DNA from: Zygnema cylindricum
Lineage: Eukaryota; Streptophyta; Zygnematophyceae; Zygnematales; Zygnemataceae
DNA length: 50,387 bases
Assembly (NCBI GenBank): GCA_037447655.1
Contig: JBBHKE010003289.1
Span: forward strand, 1 to 50,387
Reading direction: 5' to 3'
Part shown: positions 18,939 to 29,173 of the stretch, piece after piece
How the letters are laid out: every line of letters starts with the position of its first letter
Numbering within the stretch: the first letter of the stretch is position 1
Translations under genes and position numbers: made by a program
The notes under the pieces: generated by a model
What the model was told of the DNA's origin: nothing
The model's input: the letters and a program-made list of their open reading frames with translations, nothing else
Databases searched by the model: none

Positions 18939-20439
18939 TCCCCTTATTTTCTAGTCAACTTTTAATTTACAACCACACTTCTCTCTACATAAATTTAATT
19001 TGAGAGAGGGAACATGCTTTGTTATTGTTGTTTTTGAAGATTCAGTTTCGTACGTGCGTGCGCATGTTTGCGTGCGTACGTAAATACTGAAAGTAATGTG
19101 GTGTTACGAATGGATTTACATGTTTGGGGTAGAAGAAAAATGAATTTAAAGTGACGTAAAGTACAAATTGAGTGACGCGAAGAAGCGTACGAAAAATACG
19201 GAATGCGAAATAGAAATGGACGGCGGATCGCTTCGCGATCCGCTCTGAAATATTCGAAGGATTTGAAAAGTACGCCGACCATACGAAACATAATGCGACA
19301 AACAACATTTAATAAATGGGACGCCGCCGGTACGGTTCGTCTTATTTGACAGGTGTACTCTAATTTCGGCAGGCGACATTTATGACGAAGTACGTGATTT
19401 CGGTACGGACAGGATTTGGATGGTACGATTTATTTCGGCAAGTGGTTCGAGCTACACGTGGAGGGCGGACGACGTCCGCCGATATTTTCAAGGGATCTCA
19501 TTATCTTTAATGACGTATTATTAGGTGGACCGTACATATGCGATGTCGGTTCACTACGTGGACTTATCGACAAGTGACTAAGCAAGTTGTCACTTATGAC
19601 GCGGATTTGTGGATGCGTCGGTGTAAATATTTGAAGAAACATTTTCTTGTCGTATATGTATTAATAAATTAGAGTTGATAATGATGTTTATATTTAAGTG
19701 ATCTATTAGGGTTTTCGATAGTTTAATTTGTGTGTGTACGATGTCGTACTTGTAGACAAGTGTACGCTTACGATTGCTTGACTCTCAAGTGTACGCTTAC
19801 GATTAGTTTGATTTAGTGACAGTTACGTAATTTACGTTGGTTATTTTGACACTTAGTGATTCGTTGACAGCTCACAAGTGTATATATAGGAATGAGCTTT
19901 GTTAGGAATTAATCATCAATGCTGGTTAGTAAAGTGGGGACCAAAGATGTAGTATTATAGGGTTGTCGATTAGGTCATACACTTTGAATGATATAATGAT
20001 TATTTGATTATAGTTTTGTTTATGTGTGACGCATTTGTGTGTTATTATTTATTTGTGTTATTTTATATATGTTTGATATGCATTGTTTATGCATTTGTCC
20101 TAGGGTTTGTTTATGTCGATTATTCCATCAAACCTTAGATGTTGTCATACGGTTTATTTATGTTGATTATTCTATGAAACCCTAAATGTTGTTTGTTGCG
20201 TCTGTGTACGCACATGGAGGATGCATTTCAAATGAATCTTCATTGGCCTAGCTTCGCTTAGCTTTTTGCATGATAGTTTGGGTGGCTTCTGCGGTCTATT
20301 TTAGACCAAAGAACAACAATCCCCAAGGGAGGATAGAGTGGGCAAGCCTTGGAGGCAAGACTGATTGGAGGAAAAAGGATTCCTAAAAACTGGTCGGAAA
20401 ATATGGAGGGCGGGGGCAGAATAATTAAACTAATGAGTT
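18939..20439. other. Region without a recognisable gene; small repeats
   Basis: It contains TTGTTGTTTTTGAAGATT at about 19025, also found at 21883 (see the dispersed repeat there). It also has a two-copy repeat of AAGTGTACGCTTACGATT at 19758-19805 and a two-copy 50-bp tandem repeat (TTTATGTCGATTATTCCATC / TTTATGTTGATTATTCTATG) at 20104-20198. GTGTACTCTAATTTCGG near 19350 resembles GTGTATTCTAATTTCGG near 3030. No coding sequence is supported before the copia piece. Confidence 0.45.
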
Positions 20440-21893
20440 GGATCGAGGGCTCCGAAGGGTTTGTGTCATTTTTGTAAGAAACTAGGGCATTCTAAGGCGG
20501 AGTGCACTAAGCTAACCAAACTTCGATTAAACAAAGGACAGATCAGTGGACCTCCAAGAAAAAAGAAAAGGTTCTTGTGACAATGTACATTAGGAGGAAT
20601 CCGAGGACGAGGACGAGGACAAGGAGCTCTTGTTAGATGAGAGGTTGGAGGTGAAGACCGAGGTCGAAATTCCTCGAAAGCAGACATGTGCTTTCGGAGG
20701 ACAAAAAAGAGATGGAGGTTCGATTGTGGATCCGGGTGCCTCCATACACATGTGTAAAGACAAACATGTGTTCACTAAGGTGAGAAAGATTTCCCACAGT
20801 AGAGATAGAGTATGGGGATGGGAGGGTAGTCACTACTCCTTTGGTAGGATTGGTAGATCTGAAAGTCTTAGTCGAGGTGAAGACATCTATAGTGACATTC
20901 TTTGATGTGTCGTTTATTCCTGAGCTAAACAAAAACCTCAAAAACCTCATCTCAACGTCTGTGTTAGATGATAAGGGTTTTGAAACTAGTATTAGGAATG
21001 GAACCTTAACTGGTACCTTTGAAGAGGAAGTTTATTTCACTGCTGAAAAAGGTAGCTAAGGGATTTTTAGGCTGATTTTAAGCAATGAAAAAAAAAACTT
21101 TACTATGCTGGTGTTCATGATATTATGTTGTGGCATAAGAGGCTTGGACATGTGCATTTAGACAAGTTGAAGGAAATGAAAAAGATGGGAATAGTGGAAG
21201 GAATTTAGTTTGGAGAAAGTTAAAACCTTTGTGACTGTAGTGGCTGTGTTCAAGGTAATTACCAAAGGAAGCCACTTATAAAGGAGAAAAAATTTTAGAT
21301 TTGGTACACACTGATATTTGGGGACCGGCCAAAGTGCCTTCACCCGAGGTAAGAGGTTTATGATGATAATCATTGACGATTGGTCTTCGTATTCTAGAGT
21401 GTATTTTTTGAAAAATAAATTAGATGCTCCATAGTATTTTAAGGAAAATAAAGCTGGAGTGAGAAATTGATATAAAGAGAGTAAGAAGTGATAATAGGGG
21501 AGAAAATACCTTCAATCAGTTTGAAGATTTTCAGAGGAAAGATTGAGTGCAACACGAAAAGACGGTTCTTGAATATTTTGAGCACAATGGTGTAGCCAAG
21601 AGGTTAAATAAAACACTAAGTGATAGTGCCAGGAGTATGCTATCAGATAAGAAGATAAGAAAGATATTTTGGGCCGAAGCAATAAATTGTGCAAATTATC
21701 TCAAGAATAGAGTTCATACTTTGGCAGTAAAAGGCCATACACCTTATGAGAGATGGACTGGCCGAAAACCAGATGTTTCGCACTTAAAGGTTTTTGTTAG
21801 TCATGTGTTTAGTCTTGACACAGATTGGTCAATTTGGAAGTTAGATCTAAAAGGAAAACCAGGATATCTCTTAGGATATAATTGTTGTTTTTG
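20440..21893 (+). pseudogene. Decayed Ty1/copia gag-protease-integrase piece (E7)
   Basis: This is a remnant of a copia lineage unlike E0-E5. In order it has one zinc knuckle, CHFCKKLGHSKAEC (about 20466-20507); a degraded protease motif VDPGASIHMC (about 20728-20757; DPG instead of DSG/DTG); the pre-integrase LWHKRLGHVHLDKL (about 21124-21165); integrase VHTDIWGP (about 21304-21327) and VRSDNRGE (about 21483); and then NGVAKRLNKTLSDSARSML to KGKPGYLLGY (about 21589-21880) for the integrase C-terminus. The ERxN of the catalytic Glu region reads AKRLNKT, so that Glu is lost. Stops and frameshifts are many. It breaks off at about 21880 where a dispersed repeat begins, so RT and RNase H are missing. 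Confidence 0.8.
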
Positions 21894-22430
21894 AAGATTT
21901 AGTTTCGTGCGTACATGAAATTTGGTGCGCACGCGACGTTTCGTGCGTATATATTTTACATGATGTACTGTGGAGTTTTGAATAGATTTGCGATTCGGGG
22001 GAGTTACACCTTAATTGGGTCGGGTTCATAGATCGCAAGTCTTCCTTATGGTGCAATTCCTCCACTTGGTGCACGTCTTCATTTTGCTCTGGGTCCTCCT
22101 TTTGGTACAAGTTCGCTTCTTGTGTGAGTCCTCCTCGTAGTGTGAGTTCTTCTTTTGGTGTGTGTCCTCCTCGTGATGTGAGTCACCTTCCTAGTGTGAG
22201 TCGTACTTTTGGCGCGAGTCCTCCTCTTGGTGTGTGCAAGTAAAATTTGAGGGTCAAAATTTCGGGGCGAGGTGTGTTCCCATATGCCAAAGTAATATTT
22301 TTTTCTTTCGCTCTCCTCAAAAACTTGGCGCCTCAACAATAAAGTTACAACCATACGAAGAAGTGAGAAAACTACAACTATAAATTGCGTCAACTTCAAA
22401 CTTAGAATGTACTACATGTTGTCATATTGT
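21882..22430 (+). repeat. Dispersed repeat that truncates E7
   Basis: TTGTTGTTTTTGAAGATTTA followed by GTTTCGTGCGTAC also appears near 19025 (TTGTTGTTTTTGAAGATTCA then GTTTCGTACGTGC), and weaker likeness continues (GGAGTTTTGAATAGATTTGC / GTGTTACGAATGGATTTACA). The E7 reading frame runs straight into it. It may be the end of an LTR or other transposon; no partner end is identified. Confidence 0.4.
22110..22250. repeat. Minisatellite, about 18-21-bp units
   Basis: Units like GTGTGAGTCCTCCTCTTG recur 7-8 times with drift (GTGTGTGTCCTCCTCG, GTGTGAGTTCTTCTTTTG). On the minus strand this gives a Thr/Arg/His-rich low-complexity open frame that I regard as chance. Confidence 0.65.
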
Positions 22431-23636
22431 GTTTTTGGACCCATAGCCACGTCATACCATGTCACTTTCAAAATTTGCCTTAAAACATATCAATGATGTG
22501 TTTTAAAGTAGAATATCACCGCTCGAGAAATATGAAAAAACAACTTCACACGTTTCATATGATTTCACAAGTTTACGACTAATTAGCTTTAGTATATGAA
22601 GACAATGACATATTTTTTTGTTTTCTTTTCTTTAAACAAAATTGCGTATGTACACGTATGCTTCGTTACATATTATAAAGTTCGTTTTGTTTATTTGTTT
22701 TTGTATGTACAGATGAAAGTTTGTTTGTCAATGTAAAATTCAAATGCTAATAAACAAATCTAAGTGCGTAATTTGTTTGTTAAAATGTAATATAGAGTTT
22801 TGATTGTTTTCAAAAGTATGATTTATTTTAATATTCTTTATAAAATATTAATTATAATTATCATTCAACATTCTTTGTTGTTTAATGTTTTCTCATGGTT
22901 ACCTTTGATTTTGTATAAACGAACTAATTATAAATGTAAATATACTGCGTTTTTTTTTCAATAATGGCATTTCGCCATTTTTCAAATGAAAAATAAAAAT
23001 TTATTACATTTACAAAACAATTTAAATCACTAGATTGTAATTGTGAAACATATTTTATACGATGTAAATCAAAAAAAGAGTAAAAAATGATTAATGTATA
23101 TTGCTTCAAGTTAAATTTTTAATCGTTTGTTTTGAGGTTTGTTAAAATAAAAGAAATACACATATGTATATATATACATATGCATATATATGTATGTATT
23201 TGCGTTGTGTATCGGCATGGTTTTGCAGGTAATCGATATATTGGCACGATGTATCGAAACTAGTGACACCGCTGATAAAAAACCGATAATATCGGTAATC
23301 TATCGTGATAACACTGGCACAAATAACTATTGGCAATAATTGTGCGGTTTACACCGTACAGTTGTAGATTTTTTCTCGTCGTATTGAACCGTCGTTATTT
23401 TGTTACATAGCGTAATGTTGTGAAAATAATACAGAATATATTATGAAGTACTATAATATAGCGTACTATATTTTTCCATTTATCGCCGTTAAGGAATTTG
23501 TTGGTCTCGGAACGATACATAGGGAATCCTAACTATCCGATAACCGATAAATATCAGTATCGGTGTTATCGCGATAAATTTCTTGTGATAAATAACACTA
23601 ATATACATATATATATACACATACATATATATACAT
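22431..23636. other. AT-rich stretch with microsatellites and a foldback
   Basis: No gene. There is an alternating TATATG/CATATA microsatellite at 23160-23205 and another at 23603-23636. Between them, CGATAA/TTATCG-rich segments at about 23215-23310 and 23530-23590 (GATAACACTGG against GGTGTTATCGCGATAA) form imperfect inverted arms, suggesting a small foldback element. E0 begins right after the second microsatellite. Confidence 0.45.
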
Positions 23637-23828
23637 TAAATTGAGCCAGACTCAATATTGCAAGGAAGTTCTGACACGGTTTGGCATGCAAGATACAAAA
23701 CCGATTTGTACTCCTTTGGATCCGAAAATGCAGATTTGGAAATTTGAGGAAGAGACAGATATTGAAGTCCCGTATCGGGAAGCGATCGAAAGTTTGATGT
23801 ACATCAACGTAGGTACAAGGCTTGACAT
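23637..23828 (+). pseudogene. Copia E0, RT fragment left of the E2 insertion
   Basis: Encodes the end of a copia RT: LSQTQYCKEVLTRFGM, then a LDPK(M/L)Q(I)-type segment, then VPYREAIESLMYINVGTRLDI, closely matching E3 at about 40960-41150. It is cut at its left edge by a microsatellite, so all of gag to mid-RT is missing. At 23824-23828 GACAT is the left target duplication of E2; the reading frame resumes at 34656. Confidence 0.85.
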
Positions 23829-24515
23829 TGATAGGAATAAGAGTCAAATGGAATGCGCTCACAAATACTTTTATGTCTTAATGCGGAAGCAAAACTGAAA
23901 TCAAATCAAACATTATAACACATTGAAAGCTCATAATCCAAGATAGAAAGAAATTGAATACTCAATAAAATAAACTCATATTAACTCAATTCTTAAACGT
24001 TACATTTCTCTTAAATTATTCCTCCTTAATTGACTCTTGATTGATTCCTAATTATTATTTCTAACTCACACGATGGCTTTTAAACTAAGTCCTTGAAACA
24101 ATCTAGAACACTAACTCTAGAAGTGTCTAAATGTACTTAGACGTAAATGTGGTACAAAACAAAATGAAACTACTAGAAACCAAACTGACACCAAATTGAC
24201 AGTCCTGAACGATAAACTTAACTTATGCAAAACGAACATACTAGATGTACGTCGCGCGAAATGAAACTTCTCGAAGTACAAATCTAGAACTTAACCGAAA
24301 CGAAACAAAACAAATGTAATTGTGTACCTGCGAAGAGTACACGCACGAAATAATACATCAAACTAAATAAAACAAAACCTAATCCGCAAACCGACGCAAG
24401 GAGTACTAAATGAACCCAAACTAAGTACGCGAAGTGACGCGAGACCAAAACTAAACCACACTAAAAACGAACCAACGTTACGTAAACATAGATTCAATAA
24501 TTGTAAATCGTATCA
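23829..24515 (-). repeat. E2 3' LTR
   Basis: Starts TGATAGGAATAAG and ends GTATCA on the plus strand. Matches 33970-34655 closely. Confidence 0.9.
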
Positions 24516-24528
24516 ATCCCCCTCTCAA
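24516..24528 (-). promoter_or_regulatory. E2 polypurine tract
   Basis: On the minus strand TTGAGAGGGGGAT directly precedes the 3' LTR start TGATACG. It would prime second-strand synthesis. Confidence 0.75.
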
Positions 24529-25083
24529 TATTGTGTCTACACTAAATCTTAACTAAACTCAAAACAATCGTAACTTAGGCCTTCCTCTCACCATGACATC
24601 ATACATAATAGCTTTAGTTAACATGTCAGCTGCTTCTTCACCCGTTGACACAAAAACGAACTCAATCTCACCAGCATTTACTAAATCTCTCACAAAATGC
24701 CACTGAATCCTAATGTGCTTAGTCCTCTTATGAAACATTGGATTCTTAGCCAATGGAATGCTAGACATACTATCTGAAAACAACTTCATACACTTAATGA
24801 TAATCCCCAACTCACTTAACATTTCTCCTAACCAAATTGAAGCTTTGGCAGCATCGCATGCCGCCATATATTCGGCCTCTGTCAAACTCAAGGCCATCGT
24901 AGGTTGAAGTTTCGAACTCCAAGAAATTGCACCTCCACAGAAAACAAAAGCGTAACCGGATGTTGACTTTCGCGTGTCGAAGTCTCCACGCCAATCAGAA
25001 TCGTAATATCCAAAACAATCTAACACTGAATCCGCATTATAAACTAAACCATAACTTGAGGTTCCAACCAAATATCTAAAGAT
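24529..25083 (-). pseudogene. E2 RNase H domain (part downstream of the E1 insertion)
   Basis: A 170-codon open frame (24559-25071) holds the copia RNase H: YYDSDWRGDFDTRKSTSGYAF, the SWSSKLQPTMALSLTEAEYMA segment (Asp and Glu of the active site are present), DSMSSIPLAKNP, HIRIQWHFVRD, and a C-terminal tail EEAADMLTKA...RGRPKLRLF. It would degrade the RNA strand during reverse transcription. E1 inserted at the KRIF/RYLVG junction; the residues before it are coded at 29747-29790. The open frame is unusually intact compared with the rest of E2. Confidence 0.85.
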
Positions 25084-25651
25084 TGAAAGGATCGATAATA
25101 AATTCAGAGCTCAATTACAAACACTTATAGCTGCAGAAGCATTCATAATATAAAACATTAATTCAACATTGAAGAGACATTTCAGAAAATTCCCACATTA
25201 ATAAAAATCTGAAATTACAATCTCTTCTCTCTCTCTTCTATTACTCCATATAATCCTCCGATTCCTCATTGATTGATTAACACACAGTCATGGTATCCCT
25301 TAAATACAATACCAGCCATGGCGTGAGACGTGTGAGCGTGCGCTGCCAAGAAGCCTCCAGAAATCTGCCACCTGTCCGCAGATTAAGCTAGAATACTCTA
25401 AATTTCACTAAGGGTTGAAACATAGAAAAACGACAAACCAAAACGAAAGTACTAGACAAAACTAGAAGTACTATAGTACTAAACTAGACGTACAAAAATT
25501 CTAGACGCGAAACGAAACGACAAATTCATTTCGCGAAACCCATAGAACTTTCACGTAACTGTACTTTTAGTATATTCAAGAAAGTACAGTTTTTCTTTCG
25601 CGAAATCAAACTGATTTCGCGTGCGTACGATTCTTTCAATGAATCGTAACA
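25084..25651 (-). repeat. E1 3' LTR
   Basis: 568 bp, plus-strand ends TGAAAGGATCG and GAATCGTAACA. Paired with 29174-29741. Confidence 0.92.
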
Positions 25652-25663
25652 TTCCCCCTCTTC
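25652..25663 (-). promoter_or_regulatory. E1 polypurine tract
   Basis: GAAGAGGGGGAA on the minus strand, directly before the 3' LTR start TGTTACG. Confidence 0.8.
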
Positions 25664-25681
25664 ATTGAAGAATCGTCAACG

Positions 25682-25894
25682 TCACAATAATCCTAGTTTA
25701 GGTCTTCCTCTTAAAAGCACATCAAACGTCGCCGCCTTAGTAAGCATATCGGTAGCTTCCTCAAGTGTCGAATTTTCCAAAATTGACTTATACTCCTTCT
25801 CCCATGCCGGCTTCCACTTCGCTTCCCAATCACATGAGTTTCTCGCCTCCGCGTATGATTGAGGATCACTGGCCAAATTCTCGCACATTAATTG
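25682..25894 (-). CDS. E1 tail frame after the UAG (RT/RH deleted)
   Basis: In frame with the main polyprotein and separated from it only by UAG 25895-25897. It starts QLMCENLASDPQSYAEARNS and runs through WEAKWKPAWEKEYKSILENS, the linker that normally leads into RT. Instead of continuing (FEEVDLPEGKK in relatives) it jumps to ATDMLTKAATFDVLLRGRPK, the last residues after RNase H. The deletion removes roughly 1.5-1.9 kb and keeps the frame. The join lies at about 25755-25768, where the two parent sites both read ACNTTNGAGGAAG-like. The tail has no known catalytic function. Confidence 0.85.
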   Translation of the reverse strand, partial: QLMCENLASDPQSYAEARNSCDWEAKWKPAWEKEYKSILENSTLEEATDMLTKAATFDVLLRGRPKLGLL

Positions 25895-25897
25895 CTA
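25886..25897 (-). promoter_or_regulatory. E1 candidate leaky stop UAG CAA UUA
   Basis: On the minus strand the frame reads TTA TAG CAA TTA ATG. UAG followed by CARYYA is the tobamovirus-type readthrough context. It lies between the integrase C-terminal region and the sequence leading to RT. The same site occurs in E2 and E3. Confidence 0.7.
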
Positions 25898-28800
25898 TAA
25901 AAGGAATTCTGTCTCCTTCGCATCGGAGACGAAATAATTGGAATTCTCTCCACCAATTTTGTCATAAGAAAGTCGATTTGGATTCTTTCCTCTATTCTCT
26001 CGAGTACTCCGTCTAATGACCGGAACTTGTTCCACAATCTTCTCCTCCTCGTCCACATTCGATTTGGAACTCGAAGATTTTTGACTTTCCGTCGACATTT
26101 TGGAATTTTGGCTTACATTACTTCGAACATCAATGTCAATGTCCAATTTCTCCGAACTCGAATTAACATTTGATTTTCCCTTCTTGATGTTAACAATGGA
26201 TTCCAGTTCCTCATCCGAATCCGAGTCCTCAATGTCCGGGAAATTGGCAACATCGTCAACCTCATAAAAATCAAGATTCTTCTTCAATTCCGCCGATTTT
26301 TCAATAACCGATTTTAAGTCTTCATGAAAATTGACATTTCTGGATTCTTCCACAATGCGACGAACAGGATCAAATACACGATAAAGATTTCCTTTCGTGC
26401 TATAGCCCACGAAAATTCCGGGCCAACTTCTCGCCGCAAATTTCCCTTTCCTTTTCACTTGATCCACATACACCGTAGCGCGGCATCCCCATATTCGGAG
26501 ATGATGGAGAGCCGGTTTCCGCCCATAAAGTAATTTGAATGGTGTTTTATCACCAGAAACCGAAGTAAGTCTCCGATTACAAATATAATTTGCCGTGAGG
26601 ATGGCATCTCTCCATAATGAGATACTTTGACCGGCCGAATGCACCATCGCCCTCACCATTTCTTGTAAAGTCCTATTTTTCCTTTCGACAACTCCATTTG
26701 ATTCCGGAGAATAAGGTGAAGTAAATTGTTGGGTAATTCCTTTCTCCTTACAATACCCCTCAAATGCGATAAGTTCTCCTCCATTATCCGAACGAATGGC
26801 TTTCAATTTCTGTTCGCATTGTCTTTCGGCAAATGCATGCCACTCAATAAAAGTTTGAAGAGCATCCGATTTCCTCTTCAATAATCGAACCCACGAAAAT
26901 CTTGAATAATCATCAACGATGACCATAATATATCGATTTCCTCCAAGGTTTTCCGGCTTAAATTGTCCATATAGATCAATGTGCACAAGCTCTAAAGGAT
27001 GTTGAGCCCAAAATTTCACATCCTTCGTTGGATGTGATTTCCGAATTTGTCGTCCTTGACTACATCCATCACACCCATTTACTTTTTCGCCGGTAGCAAG
27101 ATCTAATCCTCTCACACATGCTGTTTTTATCATTCTCCTCAAATTCCCTTCGAATGTATGACACATCCGATGGTGCCATAACGTTAAATCTCCCTTTAAT
27201 TCCGAGATTTGATTTAGGATACCCGTGGAAGTAGCATTCTTCCTTGGTCGCTTCCATAAAAGTCGACTATGCATCGAATTGGTGACTTCGCCTTTGCCGA
27301 TTAATTTGCCGTCGGCGCGATATATGCGAATCGCCGAATCACCTCTAGCGACTACGCTTCCACCGGCACGCTGAAGTTGAGGTACTCTTAATAGATTCAC
27401 TGAACCATCCGGAATATATAGGACATTCAATAGACGCGCCTCCGAAATAGTTTCATTTCCAAAACGGTCCCATGTAGGTAAATTCAATCGAACGGTACCC
27501 ACTTTACCAACCGTAATCGTTTGTCCACTTGCGACCGTAATTAATTTTGGTACGGTAAGTGAACGCATGTCGTCAAAAAGTGTAGCGTCCGTACACACGT
27601 GGTGAGACGCTCCCATGTCAATAATCCATTCCTTTTCGTGTGCGTCACTTGGTTCACTTAATGAATCAATAGAGAGTTGAAGACAAGTGAACGTTTGTCC
27701 TCCTTCGTCTCCTTCAAAATTTCGCAAGTCAACAAAATTTCCATGACTTCCACCATGACCGCCATAACATCCACGACCACGACCATTATCACGTCCGCGA
27801 CCGCGACCACCAAAACTGCGACCGCCTCTTACTCCTCCGCTACTAAATTTAGAGTAGCATTGTTGGCTCGTGTGACCTAGTTTCCCACAATTGAAGCATT
27901 CTCTCTCCTTTTCCGGACAAGAAACCGAAAAATGACCGGGTCGGTTGCAACGGACACACAAGACGTTGCTATTATCATTTTGGACGGACCGATGTCTCGA
28001 ATTTCCGCCCCTATCAAGCCATTTTCCACGACCTCTCGGACCTCCTCCTTTTCCACCCCCTCTTCCACGGAAATAATGTAAGTCCGCGAATTCGGGAGCG
28101 GTCACATTCAAGGATCCCGTGTCCAAAGAGCCCTTTGAAGTGCTAACACGATTACTCTCCGCCATCTTTAAATAATTCACAATAAACTCGTAGGTGTTAT
28201 TTTCCCTCGCGAGTAAAATCTCCTTGAGGTGGATCCACTTATCCGGTAATGCATTCAAAAAACCGGTTACTTTGTCCTCCTCTGTGATCACTCTCCCATT
28301 GTTGAGAAGTTGCTCCACAATAATATTGAATCTCTTCACGGCATCGTCAAAGGATTCATTGGATTTCATCTTGAATTGCATAAAATCGGAAAACATATAT
28401 TGGTCGTTGTTTTGGATTCCCCTCTCAAATTGGGATTCCAACGCCTTCCAACATCCCTGTGCGGTTCTATGCGTGAGGAAATGATCATGCACGGACACCG
28501 AACAAGTTTGCATTAATCTGGTGATGGTCGTAAGATTCTTTCGCTTCCACAGCCGACGAGCCTTCGCATCTCCAACCGGCATTTTCTCTTCTCCATTGAC
28601 GACCTTCCAAAAGCCTCTCAAAATCAATTGAGCTCGAATATATTTCTTCCACGTAGGGTAATTCGATCCATTGAATACGACGGTCTTTCCAGGCATCTGA
28701 AACATTTCCACTCCTCTTTGACTATCTTCTTCTAAATCGGAATCATCATCAAGCTTAAACTTCCCCCTCTTATCTTTCACTTTCTTTGCCTCCTCATCAC

Positions 28801-29137
28801 TATCATCGGAATCTCCTCCATCCAGATTGGGATCCGGATCACCGTGAGTTAATTCATTGAACCTCCTATCCACGGCCGAGAATTTCTCATCAATCCAACG
28901 CATGAATTTCTCCAAATACTCTCGCATTTGATTGTCGGACATCGAGCCACCGACACCTCTATTTTGATCAAACGAATCCGTGGGGAATGATGACTCAAAT
29001 GCGGCTCCGGTAAAACTGAACTCTTTCTCTTCTTTAGGAGGATCCTCGGGAGTCGGCAAATTTTCCCAAAAATTAGAAACGGGGGTAGCTGAAGAGGAGG
29101 GAGTGAAAGGGGACTTCTTTTTGTTCCTTCCCCCCAT
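25895..29137 (-). CDS. E1 Gag-protease-integrase polyprotein (1080 aa)
   Basis: The start is the ATG at 29137, about 20 bases after the primer site. Domains by approximate residue: basic/acidic N-terminus 1-145; copia gag (UBN2-type, FNGSNYPTWKKYIRAQL to the SNESFDDAVKRFN segment) 150-330; Gly/Arg-rich stretch; two CCHC knuckles CVRCNRPGHFSVSC and CFNCGKLGHTSQQC at about 393-430; Gly/Arg-rich stretch; protease IIDMGASHHVC at about 505 (DMG where DSG is usual); pre-integrase LWHHRMCHT at about 650; integrase with VHIDLYG (720), RSDNGGE (782) and SPESNGVVERKN (812), so the DDE triad is present; GIFVGYS (about 900); acidic/serine-rich linker to 1080. The single long frame with no disruption suggests recent selection or recent origin. 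RT and RNase H must come from elsewhere. Confidence 0.92.
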   Translation of the reverse strand: MGGRNKKKSPFTPSSSATPVSNFWENLPTPEDPPKEEKEFSFTGAAFESSFPTDSFDQNRGVGGSMSDNQMREYLEKFMRWIDEKFSAVDRRFNELTHGDPDPNLDGGDSDDSDEEAKKVKDKRGKFKLDDDSDLEEDSQRGVEMFQMPGKTVVFNGSNYPTWKKYIRAQLILRGFWKVVNGEEKMPVGDAKARRLWKRKNLTTITRLMQTCSVSVHDHFLTHRTAQGCWKALESQFERGIQNNDQYMFSDFMQFKMKSNESFDDAVKRFNIIVEQLLNNGRVITEEDKVTGFLNALPDKWIHLKEILLARENNTYEFIVNYLKMAESNRVSTSKGSLDTGSLNVTAPEFADLHYFRGRGGGKGGGPRGRGKWLDRGGNSRHRSVQNDNSNVLCVRCNRPGHFSVSCPEKERECFNCGKLGHTSQQCYSKFSSGGVRGGRSFGGRGRGRDNGRGRGCYGGHGGSHGNFVDLRNFEGDEGGQTFTCLQLSIDSLSEPSDAHEKEWIIDMGASHHVCTDATLFDDMRSLTVPKLITVASGQTITVGKVGTVRLNLPTWDRFGNETISEARLLNVLYIPDGSVNLLRVPQLQRAGGSVVARGDSAIRIYRADGKLIGKGEVTNSMHSRLLWKRPRKNATSTGILNQISELKGDLTLWHHRMCHTFEGNLRRMIKTACVRGLDLATGEKVNGCDGCSQGRQIRKSHPTKDVKFWAQHPLELVHIDLYGQFKPENLGGNRYIMVIVDDYSRFSWVRLLKRKSDALQTFIEWHAFAERQCEQKLKAIRSDNGGELIAFEGYCKEKGITQQFTSPYSPESNGVVERKNRTLQEMVRAMVHSAGQSISLWRDAILTANYICNRRLTSVSGDKTPFKLLYGRKPALHHLRIWGCRATVYVDQVKRKGKFAARSWPGIFVGYSTKGNLYRVFDPVRRIVEESRNVNFHEDLKSVIEKSAELKKNLDFYEVDDVANFPDIEDSDSDEELESIVNIKKGKSNVNSSSEKLDIDIDVRSNVSQNSKMSTESQKSSSSKSNVDEEEKIVEQVPVIRRSTRENRGKNPNRLSYDKIGGENSNYFVSDAKETEFLL

Positions 29138-29159
29138 ACACTACAATGGAGCTCTATCC

Positions 29160-29171
29160 GCTCCGATACCA
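29160..29171 (-). promoter_or_regulatory. E1 primer-binding site
   Basis: TGGTATCGGAGC on the minus strand, two bases after the 5' LTR. It matches the 3' end complement of initiator tRNA-Met (TGGTATCAGAGC) at 11 of 12 positions. Confidence 0.85.
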
Positions 29172-29173
29172 AA

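Noticed and set aside
22079-22399. 106-codon Thr/Arg/His-rich minus frame
   Set aside because: Produced by the minisatellite; no conserved sequence.
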